From assembly GCA_041940305.1 (NCBI GenBank), contig JBGTSJ010000011.1:124001-188000 (forward strand): a stretch of 64,000 bases of DNA, written 5' to 3'. Positions 40,998 through 49,115 of the stretch are shown piece after piece (position 1 is the stretch's first letter; each line of letters starts with the position of its first letter). Below the pieces are notes generated by a model. That model worked only from the letters and a program-made list of their open reading frames with translations. It was not told where the DNA came from and searched no databases. The position numbers were made by a program, and so were the translations under genes. The DNA comes from JBGTSJ01 sp041940305 (GTDB lineage Bacteria > Planctomycetota > Planctomycetia > Planctomycetales > Planctomycetaceae).

Positions 40998-42872
40998 TCA
41001 GTTCAGACTGCGGACGTAGCCTCTGGCGAGTGACGCGAGGTCGGCGTTGTAGACGGCGCGGACTGCGGCCGCGGCATCCTGGCCGGACTCCAGCGCCTTG
41101 ATGAACTGTGCGAACCGTGCCGAGCCCCCCTCGTCGAGCATGTAATCCACCAGTGAGTACCCGACCGGACCGATCGTGCCCGGGGAGAAAGTGCCGTTGG
41201 CGAATACGTCCTCCGGCCGATTGAGGGAGGCGACGTTCTGTTTGGCCAGCAGCGGAAGCTGACGGAGATACGGGTCTCCCGGGAGTGCTTTGGCGGCAAG
41301 CGCCAATCCGGTGCCGCGAATGACCCAGTCCGGCAGCGTGGCTCCCGAGCGATTCAGGTAGGCGCCCGTGAGATGGTCAATGAGATTCACGCGAAGCGCC
41401 GACGTCTCATTAGTCGCTTCGTCGCCGACGTCGAGCAGGACGATATACGCGTCCTCCGAGGTGGGTGTGACGATCGAGTGCCCCGTCATCTCCTTGGGCG
41501 CCTCGCGGCCGTTGATCACCAGGTTAAACTCGTCGTAGCTGAAGCGGTCTTTCATGACGAAGATCGCCAGCCGGCCGCGCCAGATCTGGCCGTCGCCTCC
41601 GCTGAAGATCTTGGTGAGGTTCGCGACATGGGCCTGCGACCACTCATCCACCTGACGCAGCCGGTCCGGGCTGACATTGCCGATCAGGTAGAACTGGTCC
41701 CCCTTGAGCGTGTTGAAGCTGTCGTTCGGCACGGCCCGCTTGAACTGGCTGTCGGTGCGGTCGATGCGGAACTTGTCCATCTCCTCGGGGGACATTGAGG
41801 CGAAGCGATCGGCCTCCATTTCGGCCTCGGTGCGGACGAACTGCCGCAACGGGGTCTTGGGATCCTCGCCGTCGTAGACGCAGCCTTCGTCGAACCACTT
41901 GGTCAGGTCTTCGTAGTTCTTGCGCGTGATGCGGGCCTGCCCTTGCGGCATGCGGGGGTTTTCGAGTCCGCCGACGAGCCGGTACAGGCGGCTCCCTTCG
42001 CGATTGCCGGGGAGGACGACACGGCCGCTGTCGCCACCCTTCATCATGTCGTAGAACGTTTCCAGGCAGAGTCCGCCGTTCATCTGCTGACGGCTGTGGC
42101 AGCCGCCGCAGAGGTTCGCCATGAACGGCGCGATGTCGCGGGTGAAAGAGACCGTCTCATCGCCGTCCGGCTTGGGGATGATGATGCTGGGATCGTTCTC
42201 GGCCGCGGCGGCGAGATCAGCCAGCATCGTGTCTTCAGCGTCGCCGTCGAACTTGGCGCCCTGGTTGATCCAGGTAGCGATGGTCTGGATGTCGTCGTTG
42301 GGGAGAGCGTTGGCGTTGCGCGGCATCCGGTCATTCGGATTCGGGGCGCGGAGCCGGGCGATGAGCAGGCTGTTGTTGGCGTTCCCGACGGCGAGCAGCG
42401 GCCCGCTGCGGCCTCCCTGCTTCCAGCCGGCGAATGTATCAAGGCGGAGGTTGGCGCGGGGGTTGTTCGCGCCGTGGCAGTTGAGGCAGGCGTCGTTGAT
42501 GATGGGTGCGACGTCCGTCGAAAAGCTGACGCCGGTATTGGCGGGCGTGCCTCCGGCGCGAGCGATCGCCTTCTCCAGCGAGTCGCGATGCCGCTTGATG
42601 AGCGGGGCAATGCCCTGCAGGCTGCGATCGGTGGTCTGCACGCCGGCCGCAGTGGCGATCGACTCAAGCTGTTCCTCTGCCTTCGCGAGAATGCTCTCCG
42701 CCTCGTCGAAGTTCTTCTCGCGGATGAGAGCCGCCACCTTGCCCAGCTCCGACCGGAGATCGCCCAGTTCCTTTCGCTGCTCGGCGGTCACCTGAGCCGT
42801 GGCGGACTGGACCAGCGGATACACCGACCCGACGAGAGCGAACATCGTCAGGGCGAGCAGGAGTCGTCGCAT
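40998..42872 (-). CDS. Exported di-heme PSCyt1-type protein
   Basis: A 624-residue exported protein (signal peptide about 1-27). A coiled-coil-like helical segment (about 30-105) precedes two Planctomycetes-type cytochrome modules, each with one heme site: CLNCHG (Cys129, Cys132, His133) with VGNANNSLLIARL and RMP, and CGGCHS (Cys255, Cys258, His259) with LPGNREGSRLYRLV and RMP. The C-terminal half (about 340-624) contains no motif I recognise; parts look like a peptidase-like or collagen-domain-free globular region (LIDHLTGAYLNRSGATLPDWVIRGTGLALA). It probably works in envelope redox or sensing. ATG at 42872. Confidence 0.85.
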   Translation of the reverse strand: MRRLLLALTMFALVGSVYPLVQSATAQVTAEQRKELGDLRSELGKVAALIREKNFDEAESILAKAEEQLESIATAAGVQTTDRSLQGIAPLIKRHRDSLEKAIARAGGTPANTGVSFSTDVAPIINDACLNCHGANNPRANLRLDTFAGWKQGGRSGPLLAVGNANNSLLIARLRAPNPNDRMPRNANALPNDDIQTIATWINQGAKFDGDAEDTMLADLAAAAENDPSIIIPKPDGDETVSFTRDIAPFMANLCGGCHSRQQMNGGLCLETFYDMMKGGDSGRVVLPGNREGSRLYRLVGGLENPRMPQGQARITRKNYEDLTKWFDEGCVYDGEDPKTPLRQFVRTEAEMEADRFASMSPEEMDKFRIDRTDSQFKRAVPNDSFNTLKGDQFYLIGNVSPDRLRQVDEWSQAHVANLTKIFSGGDGQIWRGRLAIFVMKDRFSYDEFNLVINGREAPKEMTGHSIVTPTSEDAYIVLLDVGDEATNETSALRVNLIDHLTGAYLNRSGATLPDWVIRGTGLALAAKALPGDPYLRQLPLLAKQNVASLNRPEDVFANGTFSPGTIGPVGYSLVDYMLDEGGSARFAQFIKALESGQDAAAAVRAVYNADLASLARGYVRSLN

Positions 42873-43167
42873 TGGGCGTCCTCACGTCGTGCAAAGCGGC
42901 GGGAGCATCCGCGGGGGCGAAATGCCGCGGATGGGTCGGGCGCGCGATGGCCCTGTAGTATCACCGCGGCGGGCAGGCGTCTGTTCGACGGAAAGTCAGT
43001 ATATCGCGGCTGTTGGGAGCGGAAAAGAGCGGGATGGGCGGGTGACGCGGCATGTGAATTGATCTCGGATCCGCACACCGGTGCCGCAGGAATCTGCTAG
43101 AATGTCAGCGGCTTGCAACGAGGTCCGTTCGACCTATCAGGACAGAAGCCGTTCGGGAGTGGGCATC

Positions 43168-43443
43168 ATGCCGGAGTCATCGCAGTTCTTGCTGGACTAT
43201 CCTCCGGAGATCCGGGACTTCGTGCAGAATCAGCTCGACATGCAGCGGTATGAGAGCGAACCGGAGCTGCTCAAGGCCGCTGTCGTCGTGCTGCGCGAGA
43301 TGCAGTCCCGCCATCAGGACCTTCGCGCACGCGTGCAAACATCGCTGAATGAAGCGGAACGCGGCGATATTGAAGAGTGGGACATCGACGGACTGAAGGC
43401 TGAGCTGGCAGCGGATTGGATGGCGGCGCAGCGGAGCGACTGA
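43168..43443 (+). CDS. parD: ParD-family antitoxin
   Basis: A 91-residue ParD-like antitoxin. The N-terminal half (LDYPPEIRDFVQNQLDMQRYESEPELLKAAVVVLREM) matches the ribbon-helix-helix DNA-binding part of the family, the C-terminal half (RVQTSLNEAERGDIEEWDIDGL) the toxin-binding part. It should repress its own operon and neutralise ParE. Its TGA overlaps the toxin ATG by one base (TGATG), so the pair is translationally coupled. ATG at 43168 is preferred over upstream starts. The adjacent toxin gene carries a nonsense codon, so this may be an orphan antitoxin in practice. Confidence 0.85.
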   Translation: MPESSQFLLDYPPEIRDFVQNQLDMQRYESEPELLKAAVVVLREMQSRHQDLRARVQTSLNEAERGDIEEWDIDGLKAELAADWMAAQRSD

Positions 43444-43763
43444 TGGGCCATGTTCGCCAGACCCGTCAGGCACGGCAGTCCCTCTACGAAGTCAGCCGCT
43501 ACATTGCAGAGCAAAGCGGCAGCCTGTCCGTCGCCGACCGGTTTCTGGATCGGATCGCCGGGAAGGCAGCGCGATACGCTTCGGCTCCACTGCTGGGCGA
43601 TCCTCGCGACGACCTTGGACAGGGCGTACGGTGTTTCTATGTTGGGTGATACGTCATCATCTATCAGCCTCAAGCGGATGGAATCCTGATCCTGCTTGTC
43701 ATTCATTCGGCACGAGACATTCCTGCCGTCTTCCGCCAGTTGTTTGGAGATGTCGATGACTGA
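43443..43763 (+). pseudogene. parE: ParE/RelE-family toxin interrupted by an in-frame TGA
   Basis: The frame from ATG 43443 encodes a ParE-type toxin (RQTRQARQSLYEVSRYIAEQ to VRCFYVG) for 68 codons and then meets TGA at 43647-43649. The same frame continues without further stops for 37 codons (YVIIYQPQADGILILLVIHSARDIP, then AVFRQLFGDVDD) to a normal TGA at 43761-43763. The continuation is the expected C-terminus of the family, so a single base change (for example CGA to TGA) appears to have cut the toxin before its active C-terminal strand. The 3' end overlaps the start of the DUF1501 gene by 8 bases. A sequencing error cannot be excluded. Confidence 0.85.
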
Positions 43764-45225
43764 GAGCGAGTTCCAGCACACTCAGATTCAATGTGTCTCC
43801 CGTCGAGCGCTGTTGCAGCGTGCTGGTGGGGGCTTCGGCATGCTCGCGCTGGCGGATCTCCTGAACGGGCAGGGCCTGCTCGGACGCAGCGCCGGGGCGG
43901 CCCCCGCGGCGAACGCCCTTGCTCCGCGGGACGGGCACTTTGCGGGTCGGGCCAAGTCCGTCATTTACCTGTTCATGAACGGCGGGCCGTCGCATGTGGA
44001 TACGTGGGACTACAAGCCCGAACTCGAGCAGCGGGACGGGCAGACGCTGGAGAACTTCGACAATACGACGGGGTTCTTCCAGGACGCGGTCGGCGGGCTG
44101 ATGAAATCGCCGTTCGGATTCGCGCAGTACGGCGAGAGCGGCACGTGGTGCTCGGACATCTTTCCGGAGATGTCGCAGCACGTGGACAAGATGGCCTTCA
44201 TCCATTCCTGCTGGACCGATTCGAACAACCACTCGCCGGCGCTGTTCAAGATCAACACCGGAATGACGCGGATGGGGTTCCCGTCGGTGGGGGCGTGGGT
44301 CACGTATGGGCTGGGGAGCGAAAACCAGGACCTGCCCGGCTTTGTGGTGATGTACGACACCAAGGGGCGCGGGCTGCCCAAGGGCTACGCCCAGAACTGG
44401 GGCAGCGGGTTTCTGCCGGGGGTGTACCAAGGGACGGCGTTGAAGCCTCAGGGGGCGCCGATCGACAACCTGTATCGGCCTGAAGGGTTGACGGACGTCG
44501 CCCAGCGGAACCAGCTGGACCTGCTGCAGACGCTCAATCGGCACAGCCTGGAGGCGGACCCGGCCGAGGCGGAACTGGCGGCCCGGATCGAGAGCTTCGA
44601 GCTGGCGTACCGCATGCAGTCAGCCGCGCCGGAAGCCTTGGCGATCGAGCAGGAGACGGCCGAGACGCAGGCGCAGTACGGCATCGGCGACGAGCGCTGC
44701 GATCACTTCGCCCGCCAGTGCCTGGTCGCGCGGCGGATGGTGGAGCGCGGCGTGCGCTTCGTTCAAATCTACAGCGGCGGGACCGAGAACCTGCTCAGTT
44801 GGGACGGGCACAGCGATATCGTCAAGAATCACACGCAGTTCGCGGGCGAGACCGACAAGCCGATCGCCGCCCTGCTCGGCGATCTAGCGTCGCGCGGACT
44901 CCTCGACGAGACGCTCGTCGTCTGGGGAGGCGAGTTCGGCCGGCTGCCAGTGGCCCAGAAAGCGGAGAAACCGGGGCGCGACCACAATCCGCACGCCTTC
45001 ACGACCTGGTTCGCCGGCGGCGGCGTAAAGGGTGGAGCGCATCACGGAGCAACCGACGAGATCGGCCTCCGCGCTGCCGAGAATCGCGTCAACGTCCACG
45101 ACCTGCACGCGACACTGCTGCACCTGATGGGGCTCAATCACGAGCGGCTCACCTACCGCTACAACGGCCGCGACTTCCGGCTGACGGACGTGGAGGGGAC
45201 GGTGGTGCGGGAAATTCTGGCGTAG
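43756..45225 (+). CDS. DUF1501 protein (Tat-exported)
   Basis: A 489-residue DUF1501 protein. After a short leader (MTESEFQHTQIQC) a twin-arginine-type motif VSRRALLQRAGGGFGMLALADLL predicts Tat export. Family blocks are VIYLFMNGGPSHVDTWDYKPEL, GESGTWCSDIFPEM, AYRMQSAAPEAL, ERGVRFVQIYSGG, LVVWGGEFGRLP, GRDHNPHAFTTWFAGGG and HATLLHLMGLNHERLTYRYNGRDFRLTDV. It is closely similar to the DUF1501 at 22615. Here no DUF1549/DUF1553 partner precedes it; instead its start overlaps the reading frame of the broken parE, which suggests that the toxin-antitoxin pair was inserted or captured upstream. ATG at 43756; ATG at 43750 is also possible. Confidence 0.92.
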   Translation: MTESEFQHTQIQCVSRRALLQRAGGGFGMLALADLLNGQGLLGRSAGAAPAANALAPRDGHFAGRAKSVIYLFMNGGPSHVDTWDYKPELEQRDGQTLENFDNTTGFFQDAVGGLMKSPFGFAQYGESGTWCSDIFPEMSQHVDKMAFIHSCWTDSNNHSPALFKINTGMTRMGFPSVGAWVTYGLGSENQDLPGFVVMYDTKGRGLPKGYAQNWGSGFLPGVYQGTALKPQGAPIDNLYRPEGLTDVAQRNQLDLLQTLNRHSLEADPAEAELAARIESFELAYRMQSAAPEALAIEQETAETQAQYGIGDERCDHFARQCLVARRMVERGVRFVQIYSGGTENLLSWDGHSDIVKNHTQFAGETDKPIAALLGDLASRGLLDETLVVWGGEFGRLPVAQKAEKPGRDHNPHAFTTWFAGGGVKGGAHHGATDEIGLRAAENRVNVHDLHATLLHLMGLNHERLTYRYNGRDFRLTDVEGTVVREILA

Positions 45226-45245
45226 CTCATACCGGAGATTCGGTC

Positions 45246-45827
45246 ATGCAAAGCAAGGCCGGGACTGTCGAGCAGTATCTCGCAGAACTCCCTGCTGACC
45301 GCCGCGAGGTGCTTGAGACGGTGCGATCCGTCATCCTGAAGAACCTCGACAAGGGTTATGAGGAGGGGATGCAGTACGGGATGATCGGCTACTTCGTGCC
45401 GCATCGTCTCTACCCCGCCGGCTACCACTGTGATCCGAACCAGCCGCTGCCGTTTATCAGTCTGGCGTCGCAGAAGAACTACATGTCGCTGTACATGATG
45501 TGCGTCTACTCCGACACGACCGGCCTTGACGAATTTCGACAGGCCTGGGCCGCAACCGGCAAGAAGCTGGACATGGGGAAAAGCTGCATCCGGTTCCGCA
45601 AGGCGGAAGATCTGGCGCTCGATCTGATCGGACGCACTATTAAACGGATGCCGGCGAAGAAGTGGATTCAATTCTACGAGACAACACTGCAGGAGCAGAT
45701 GAAGTCCGGCGGGGCCGCTGCGTCCCGGAAGAAGGGCACTCGATCTGCATCGTCCCGAACAAAGCGAGATCGTCGGCCCGACCGAACTGGGACGAAGGCC
45801 GCAACAACTCGCAAATCGTCCCGCTGA
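45246..45827 (+). CDS. DUF1801 (YdhG-like) protein
   Basis: A 193-residue cytoplasmic protein with a DUF1801/YdhG domain over residues about 1-145: VEQYLAELPADRREVLETVRSVIL, then EEGMQYGMIGYFVP, FISLASQKNYMSLYMM, and LDMGKSCIRFRKAEDL with LDLIGRTI. The family is compact and alpha/beta; its biochemical role is not established, though some relatives are linked to iron chaperone-like (frataxin-like) folds. The last 45 residues are a Lys/Arg/Ser/Thr-rich, probably disordered tail. ATG at 45246 begins the conserved part. It follows the DUF1501 gene by 20 bases and precedes the YyaL gene by 36, so a transcript may cover all three. Confidence 0.85.
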   Translation: MQSKAGTVEQYLAELPADRREVLETVRSVILKNLDKGYEEGMQYGMIGYFVPHRLYPAGYHCDPNQPLPFISLASQKNYMSLYMMCVYSDTTGLDEFRQAWAATGKKLDMGKSCIRFRKAEDLALDLIGRTIKRMPAKKWIQFYETTLQEQMKSGGAAASRKKGTRSASSRTKRDRRPDRTGTKAATTRKSSR

Positions 45828-45863
45828 CCGGGGTGATCCGGCCCACCACAGGGAAGGCAACGT

Positions 45864-48434
45864 ATGCACGGCATGATTTCCAATCGCCTGCGGGCTCTCG
45901 CTTCCCCGTTTGTGGTCGCGGTCGCCAGCAGTCTGTTCTGTGGATTCGGTGGCGACGTCTCGGCGCAACCCGGCGCCGAATCCGCGCCAACCGAAGTAGC
46001 GGATCGTCCCGCGAATGCGCTGGCCCACGAGACCAGTCCCTATCTGCTGCTGCACGCCCATAACCCGGTCGACTGGCGACCGTGGTCGCCGGCAGCGTTT
46101 GAGCTGGCGAAGCGGGACAACAAGCCGATCTTTCTGTCGATCGGCTACAGCAGCTGTCACTGGTGCCATGTGATGGAACGGGAGGTCTTCGAGAACGAGG
46201 AGATCGCCGAGTATGTCAACGAGCACTTCGTGAGCATCAAGGTGGATCGGGAGGAGCGTCCGGATGTGGACGACATCTACATGCTCGCCCTGCAGGTGTA
46301 CTTCCAGGCGGTGGGCTCGTCCCAAACCGGGGGCTGGCCGCTGTCCATGTTTCTCACTCCCGAGGGGAAGCCCTTCGCGGGGGGGACGTATTTTCCGCCG
46401 GAGGACAGGGACGGGCGTCCGGGATTCCTGACGGTTGCGAAGCAGGTGCAGGAACTGTGGGCGACGCGGCAGGCGGATCTGGAGGGAAACGCGGATTTCC
46501 TCGCCCGCGAAGTCCAGCGGCTTTCACGGCCGTCACTGAGCCTCAAGACGGTTGAGGTCGATGCCAACCTCGTGCGCGGAGCGGTGGACGCCCTGCAGTC
46601 CGCCTATGACAGCGAACATGGCGGCTTCGATTTCGACTCCGAGGCGCCGAACGGTCCGAAATTCCCGACGCCGTCGCGGTTGATGCTGATCCAGGCGCAG
46701 ATCGACGCGCACAGCGACGCCAGCCTTGCCGGGCAGCTGGATCACACGCTGCAGCGGATGGCGGCGGGGGGCATCCGTGATCATCTCGGCGGCGGGTTCC
46801 ACCGTTACAGCGTCGATCGGCAGTGGCGGGTGCCGCACTTCGAGAAGATGCTGTATGACAATGCGCAGCTTGCCGAGGTTTACTCCGAGGCGTATCTGCG
46901 AACCAACCGGCGGACTTACCGGCAGGTCGCCGAGGAGACGTTCGACTTCATCCTGCGGGACCTCACCGATCCCCAGGGAGGCTTCTACTCGGCGCTGGAT
47001 GCCGAGACGGAAGGGATCGAGGGGAAGTACTACGTCTGGTCTGCGGTGGAGGTGAACACCATTCTGGGGGCGGACGACGCCCGGGTCTTCGGGGCGGCGT
47101 ACGGACTGAGTGAACCCGAGTATTTCGAGCATGGATACGTGCTGCAGCTGCCGCGGAGCCTGGATGAGATCGCCGATGAGCTGGACGTGCCGCTATCCGA
47201 TCTGGAACCTCAACTCGAAGCGGCGCGAGCTGCGCTGCTCGAGACACGGCGACAACGACCGGCATTATTGCGGGACGACAAAGTGCTCACCGGCTGGAAC
47301 GGGCTCACGATCCGGGCGCTGGCCGACGGCGGCCAGATCCTGCAGCGGCCGGACTACCTCGCGGCTGCCGAACGCGCAGCCTTGTTCATCCTGGCCGAGA
47401 TGCGCGACCAGCAGGGCCGGCTGCAGCATACGTGGCGCGGGGGAGAAGCGCGGCTGGCGGCATACTCCGACGACTACGCCTATTTCGTCAGCGGCCTGCT
47501 GGCGCTGCACCGCGTGACCGGCAACGAGGAGTGGCTGAATGCGGCGCGGCGATTGACGGACGAACAACTGGAGCTGTTCTGGGACGACCGCGGGCATGGA
47601 TTCTTCTATACGCCCGACGACCATGAACCGCTGCTGGCGCGGGTGAAGGAAGCGTACGACGCCGTGGTGCCGTCGGCGAACAGCGTGAGCGTGGAGAACC
47701 TGATCCGGATTGCCCAGTTGACCGGCGAGGAGAGTTATCGCCGCCGGGCGCTGCAGACGATCCGCGTCTTCGCGCCGCGGCTGTCGGAGTCGCCGGCCTC
47801 GCTGTCGTATCTCGCCCTCTCGGTGGATGAGTACCTGGATGCGTTCGGACCGGTGACGACGGAGCCGGCAGACGCCGTCGCCACGGCGCCGGCCAATTCC
47901 GCGCCCGCCGACGATGCCGATGAGGAACTCGTACCGGCAGCGGAGGCGAACGCCGACCAGGCCGCCCGGCATGACAAGGTCGCGGCGAAGGCGTATCTGT
48001 CGGTGGACCGCCTGCCGGCTGGGGGGATGTGCCGCGTGGCGGTGGTGATCTCCGTGACCGACGGCTGGCACATCAACGCGAACCCGGCGAACCCGGACTA
48101 TCTGATCCCCACCGAACTGACGGCCGCCAGCCGTCACAAGTCGAAGCTGACGGGCGTCGAGTATCCGGACGGCATGCAGTTCAAACTGCAGGGCGAGGAA
48201 CAACCGCTGGTCGTCTACGAGGAGAAAGTTGTCCTGTATGGAACCATCGAGGCCCCCGCCGACGCCGCGGGCCAGACCGAAAAGCTGGAACTGACGATCC
48301 GCTACCAGGCCTGCAACGACATGACCTGTCTGCGGCCGGCCAAACTCGTGCTGACGGGCGAGATTCCGGTCGCTGCTGCTGACGAGAAACCGCGCGAGAT
48401 CAACCGCGCGCTGTTCAAAGAGAAGACGGAATAG
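45864..48434 (+). CDS. YyaL/SPATA20-type thioredoxin-domain protein fused to a DsbD-like domain
   Basis: An 856-residue exported protein (signal peptide about 1-35). Residues 50-215 are the Thioredox_DsbH/DUF255 domain with ETSPYLLLHAHNPVDW and the redox motif SCHWCHVM (Cys98, Cys101). An alpha/alpha barrel like that of N-acylglucosamine 2-epimerases and SPATA20 spans about 230-660 (HLGGGFHRYSVD, HFEKMLYDNAQL, LTGWNGLTIRAL). After an Ala/Asp-rich linker, residues about 710-845 match the DsbD N-terminal (alpha) domain, including YQACNDMTCLRP with a Cys pair. The fusion suggests periplasmic thiol exchange handed from a DsbD-like unit. ATG at 45864 has GGAAGG 7 bases upstream. Confidence 0.88.
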   Translation: MHGMISNRLRALASPFVVAVASSLFCGFGGDVSAQPGAESAPTEVADRPANALAHETSPYLLLHAHNPVDWRPWSPAAFELAKRDNKPIFLSIGYSSCHWCHVMEREVFENEEIAEYVNEHFVSIKVDREERPDVDDIYMLALQVYFQAVGSSQTGGWPLSMFLTPEGKPFAGGTYFPPEDRDGRPGFLTVAKQVQELWATRQADLEGNADFLAREVQRLSRPSLSLKTVEVDANLVRGAVDALQSAYDSEHGGFDFDSEAPNGPKFPTPSRLMLIQAQIDAHSDASLAGQLDHTLQRMAAGGIRDHLGGGFHRYSVDRQWRVPHFEKMLYDNAQLAEVYSEAYLRTNRRTYRQVAEETFDFILRDLTDPQGGFYSALDAETEGIEGKYYVWSAVEVNTILGADDARVFGAAYGLSEPEYFEHGYVLQLPRSLDEIADELDVPLSDLEPQLEAARAALLETRRQRPALLRDDKVLTGWNGLTIRALADGGQILQRPDYLAAAERAALFILAEMRDQQGRLQHTWRGGEARLAAYSDDYAYFVSGLLALHRVTGNEEWLNAARRLTDEQLELFWDDRGHGFFYTPDDHEPLLARVKEAYDAVVPSANSVSVENLIRIAQLTGEESYRRRALQTIRVFAPRLSESPASLSYLALSVDEYLDAFGPVTTEPADAVATAPANSAPADDADEELVPAAEANADQAARHDKVAAKAYLSVDRLPAGGMCRVAVVISVTDGWHINANPANPDYLIPTELTAASRHKSKLTGVEYPDGMQFKLQGEEQPLVVYEEKVVLYGTIEAPADAAGQTEKLELTIRYQACNDMTCLRPAKLVLTGEIPVAAADEKPREINRALFKEKTE

Positions 48435-48437
48435 CGC

Positions 48438-49115
48438 TTACTCCGCAGGCGCCTGTTCCAACACCCACTGCACGGCGTGTTGCGTCAGTTCAGATCCGTT
48501 GCGGAGACTGAGCTTGGTCTTGATGTGCTCGCGATAGGTCTCGACCGTTTTGCGACTGAGTTCGAGCTTCGCCGCGATCTGCTTGGTGCTCATCCCCCGG
48601 CCGATCATCTCAAACACTTCCAGCTCCCGGTCCGACAATCGCTCGAGCGGAGAGCTGTTCGCATCGGGCGAGCCGGAGACCACGCGGGTCAGCAGGCGGT
48701 CGGTCATGCGGGGACTCAGGTACACCTGCCCCTCCAGGACACGGCGGAGGGCCGTGATGAAGCACTCCACGTCGTCGGATTTGCTGACGTAGCCCATCGC
48801 CCCGGCGCGCAGAGCGCGCTCGGCGAAGAGTGCTTCGTCGTGCATCGACGACACCAGCACTTTGACGTCAGGCCATTGCGACTTGATCTCTTTGGTCAAC
48901 TCGAGGCCGTTGCCGTCACCGAGCGAAATATCGACGACGACGAGATCCGGCTGCAGCCGCCGCATCTTCTCCAGCGTCTCGCTGACGCCGGCCGCCTCGC
49001 CGCAAACGGTCACCTCGGGAAGATCGTCGATGATCTGCACGAGACCCCGGCGGAGAAACGCGTGATCGTCAACGATCAGGACGGCGGCGGGCGCGGTGGT
49101 GGACTCAACAGACAT
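48438..49115 (-). CDS. NarL/FixJ-family response regulator
   Basis: A 225-residue response regulator. The receiver domain (about 11-130) has VDDHAF with the acidic pair, phosphoacceptor Asp62 (VVVDISLGDG), Ser/Met at the SSMHD switch and Lys in GYVSKSDD. A LuxR-type helix-turn-helix follows (about 155-215: LSDRELEVFEMIGRGMSTKQIAAKLELSRKTVETYREHIKTKL). It should bind DNA as a dimer when phosphorylated by the kinase encoded just upstream, whose last codons overlap its start. ATG at 49115 is used because the upstream extension lies within the kinase gene. Target genes are unknown. Confidence 0.94.
   Translation of the reverse strand: MSVESTTAPAAVLIVDDHAFLRRGLVQIIDDLPEVTVCGEAAGVSETLEKMRRLQPDLVVVDISLGDGNGLELTKEIKSQWPDVKVLVSSMHDEALFAERALRAGAMGYVSKSDDVECFITALRRVLEGQVYLSPRMTDRLLTRVVSGSPDANSSPLERLSDRELEVFEMIGRGMSTKQIAAKLELSRKTVETYREHIKTKLSLRNGSELTQHAVQWVLEQAPAE

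Noticed and set aside
43647..43649. TGA in parE as a selenocysteine codon
   Set aside because: ParE toxins have no selenocysteine or catalytic Cys at this position and no SECIS-like structure was seen; a nonsense mutation or sequence error is simpler.
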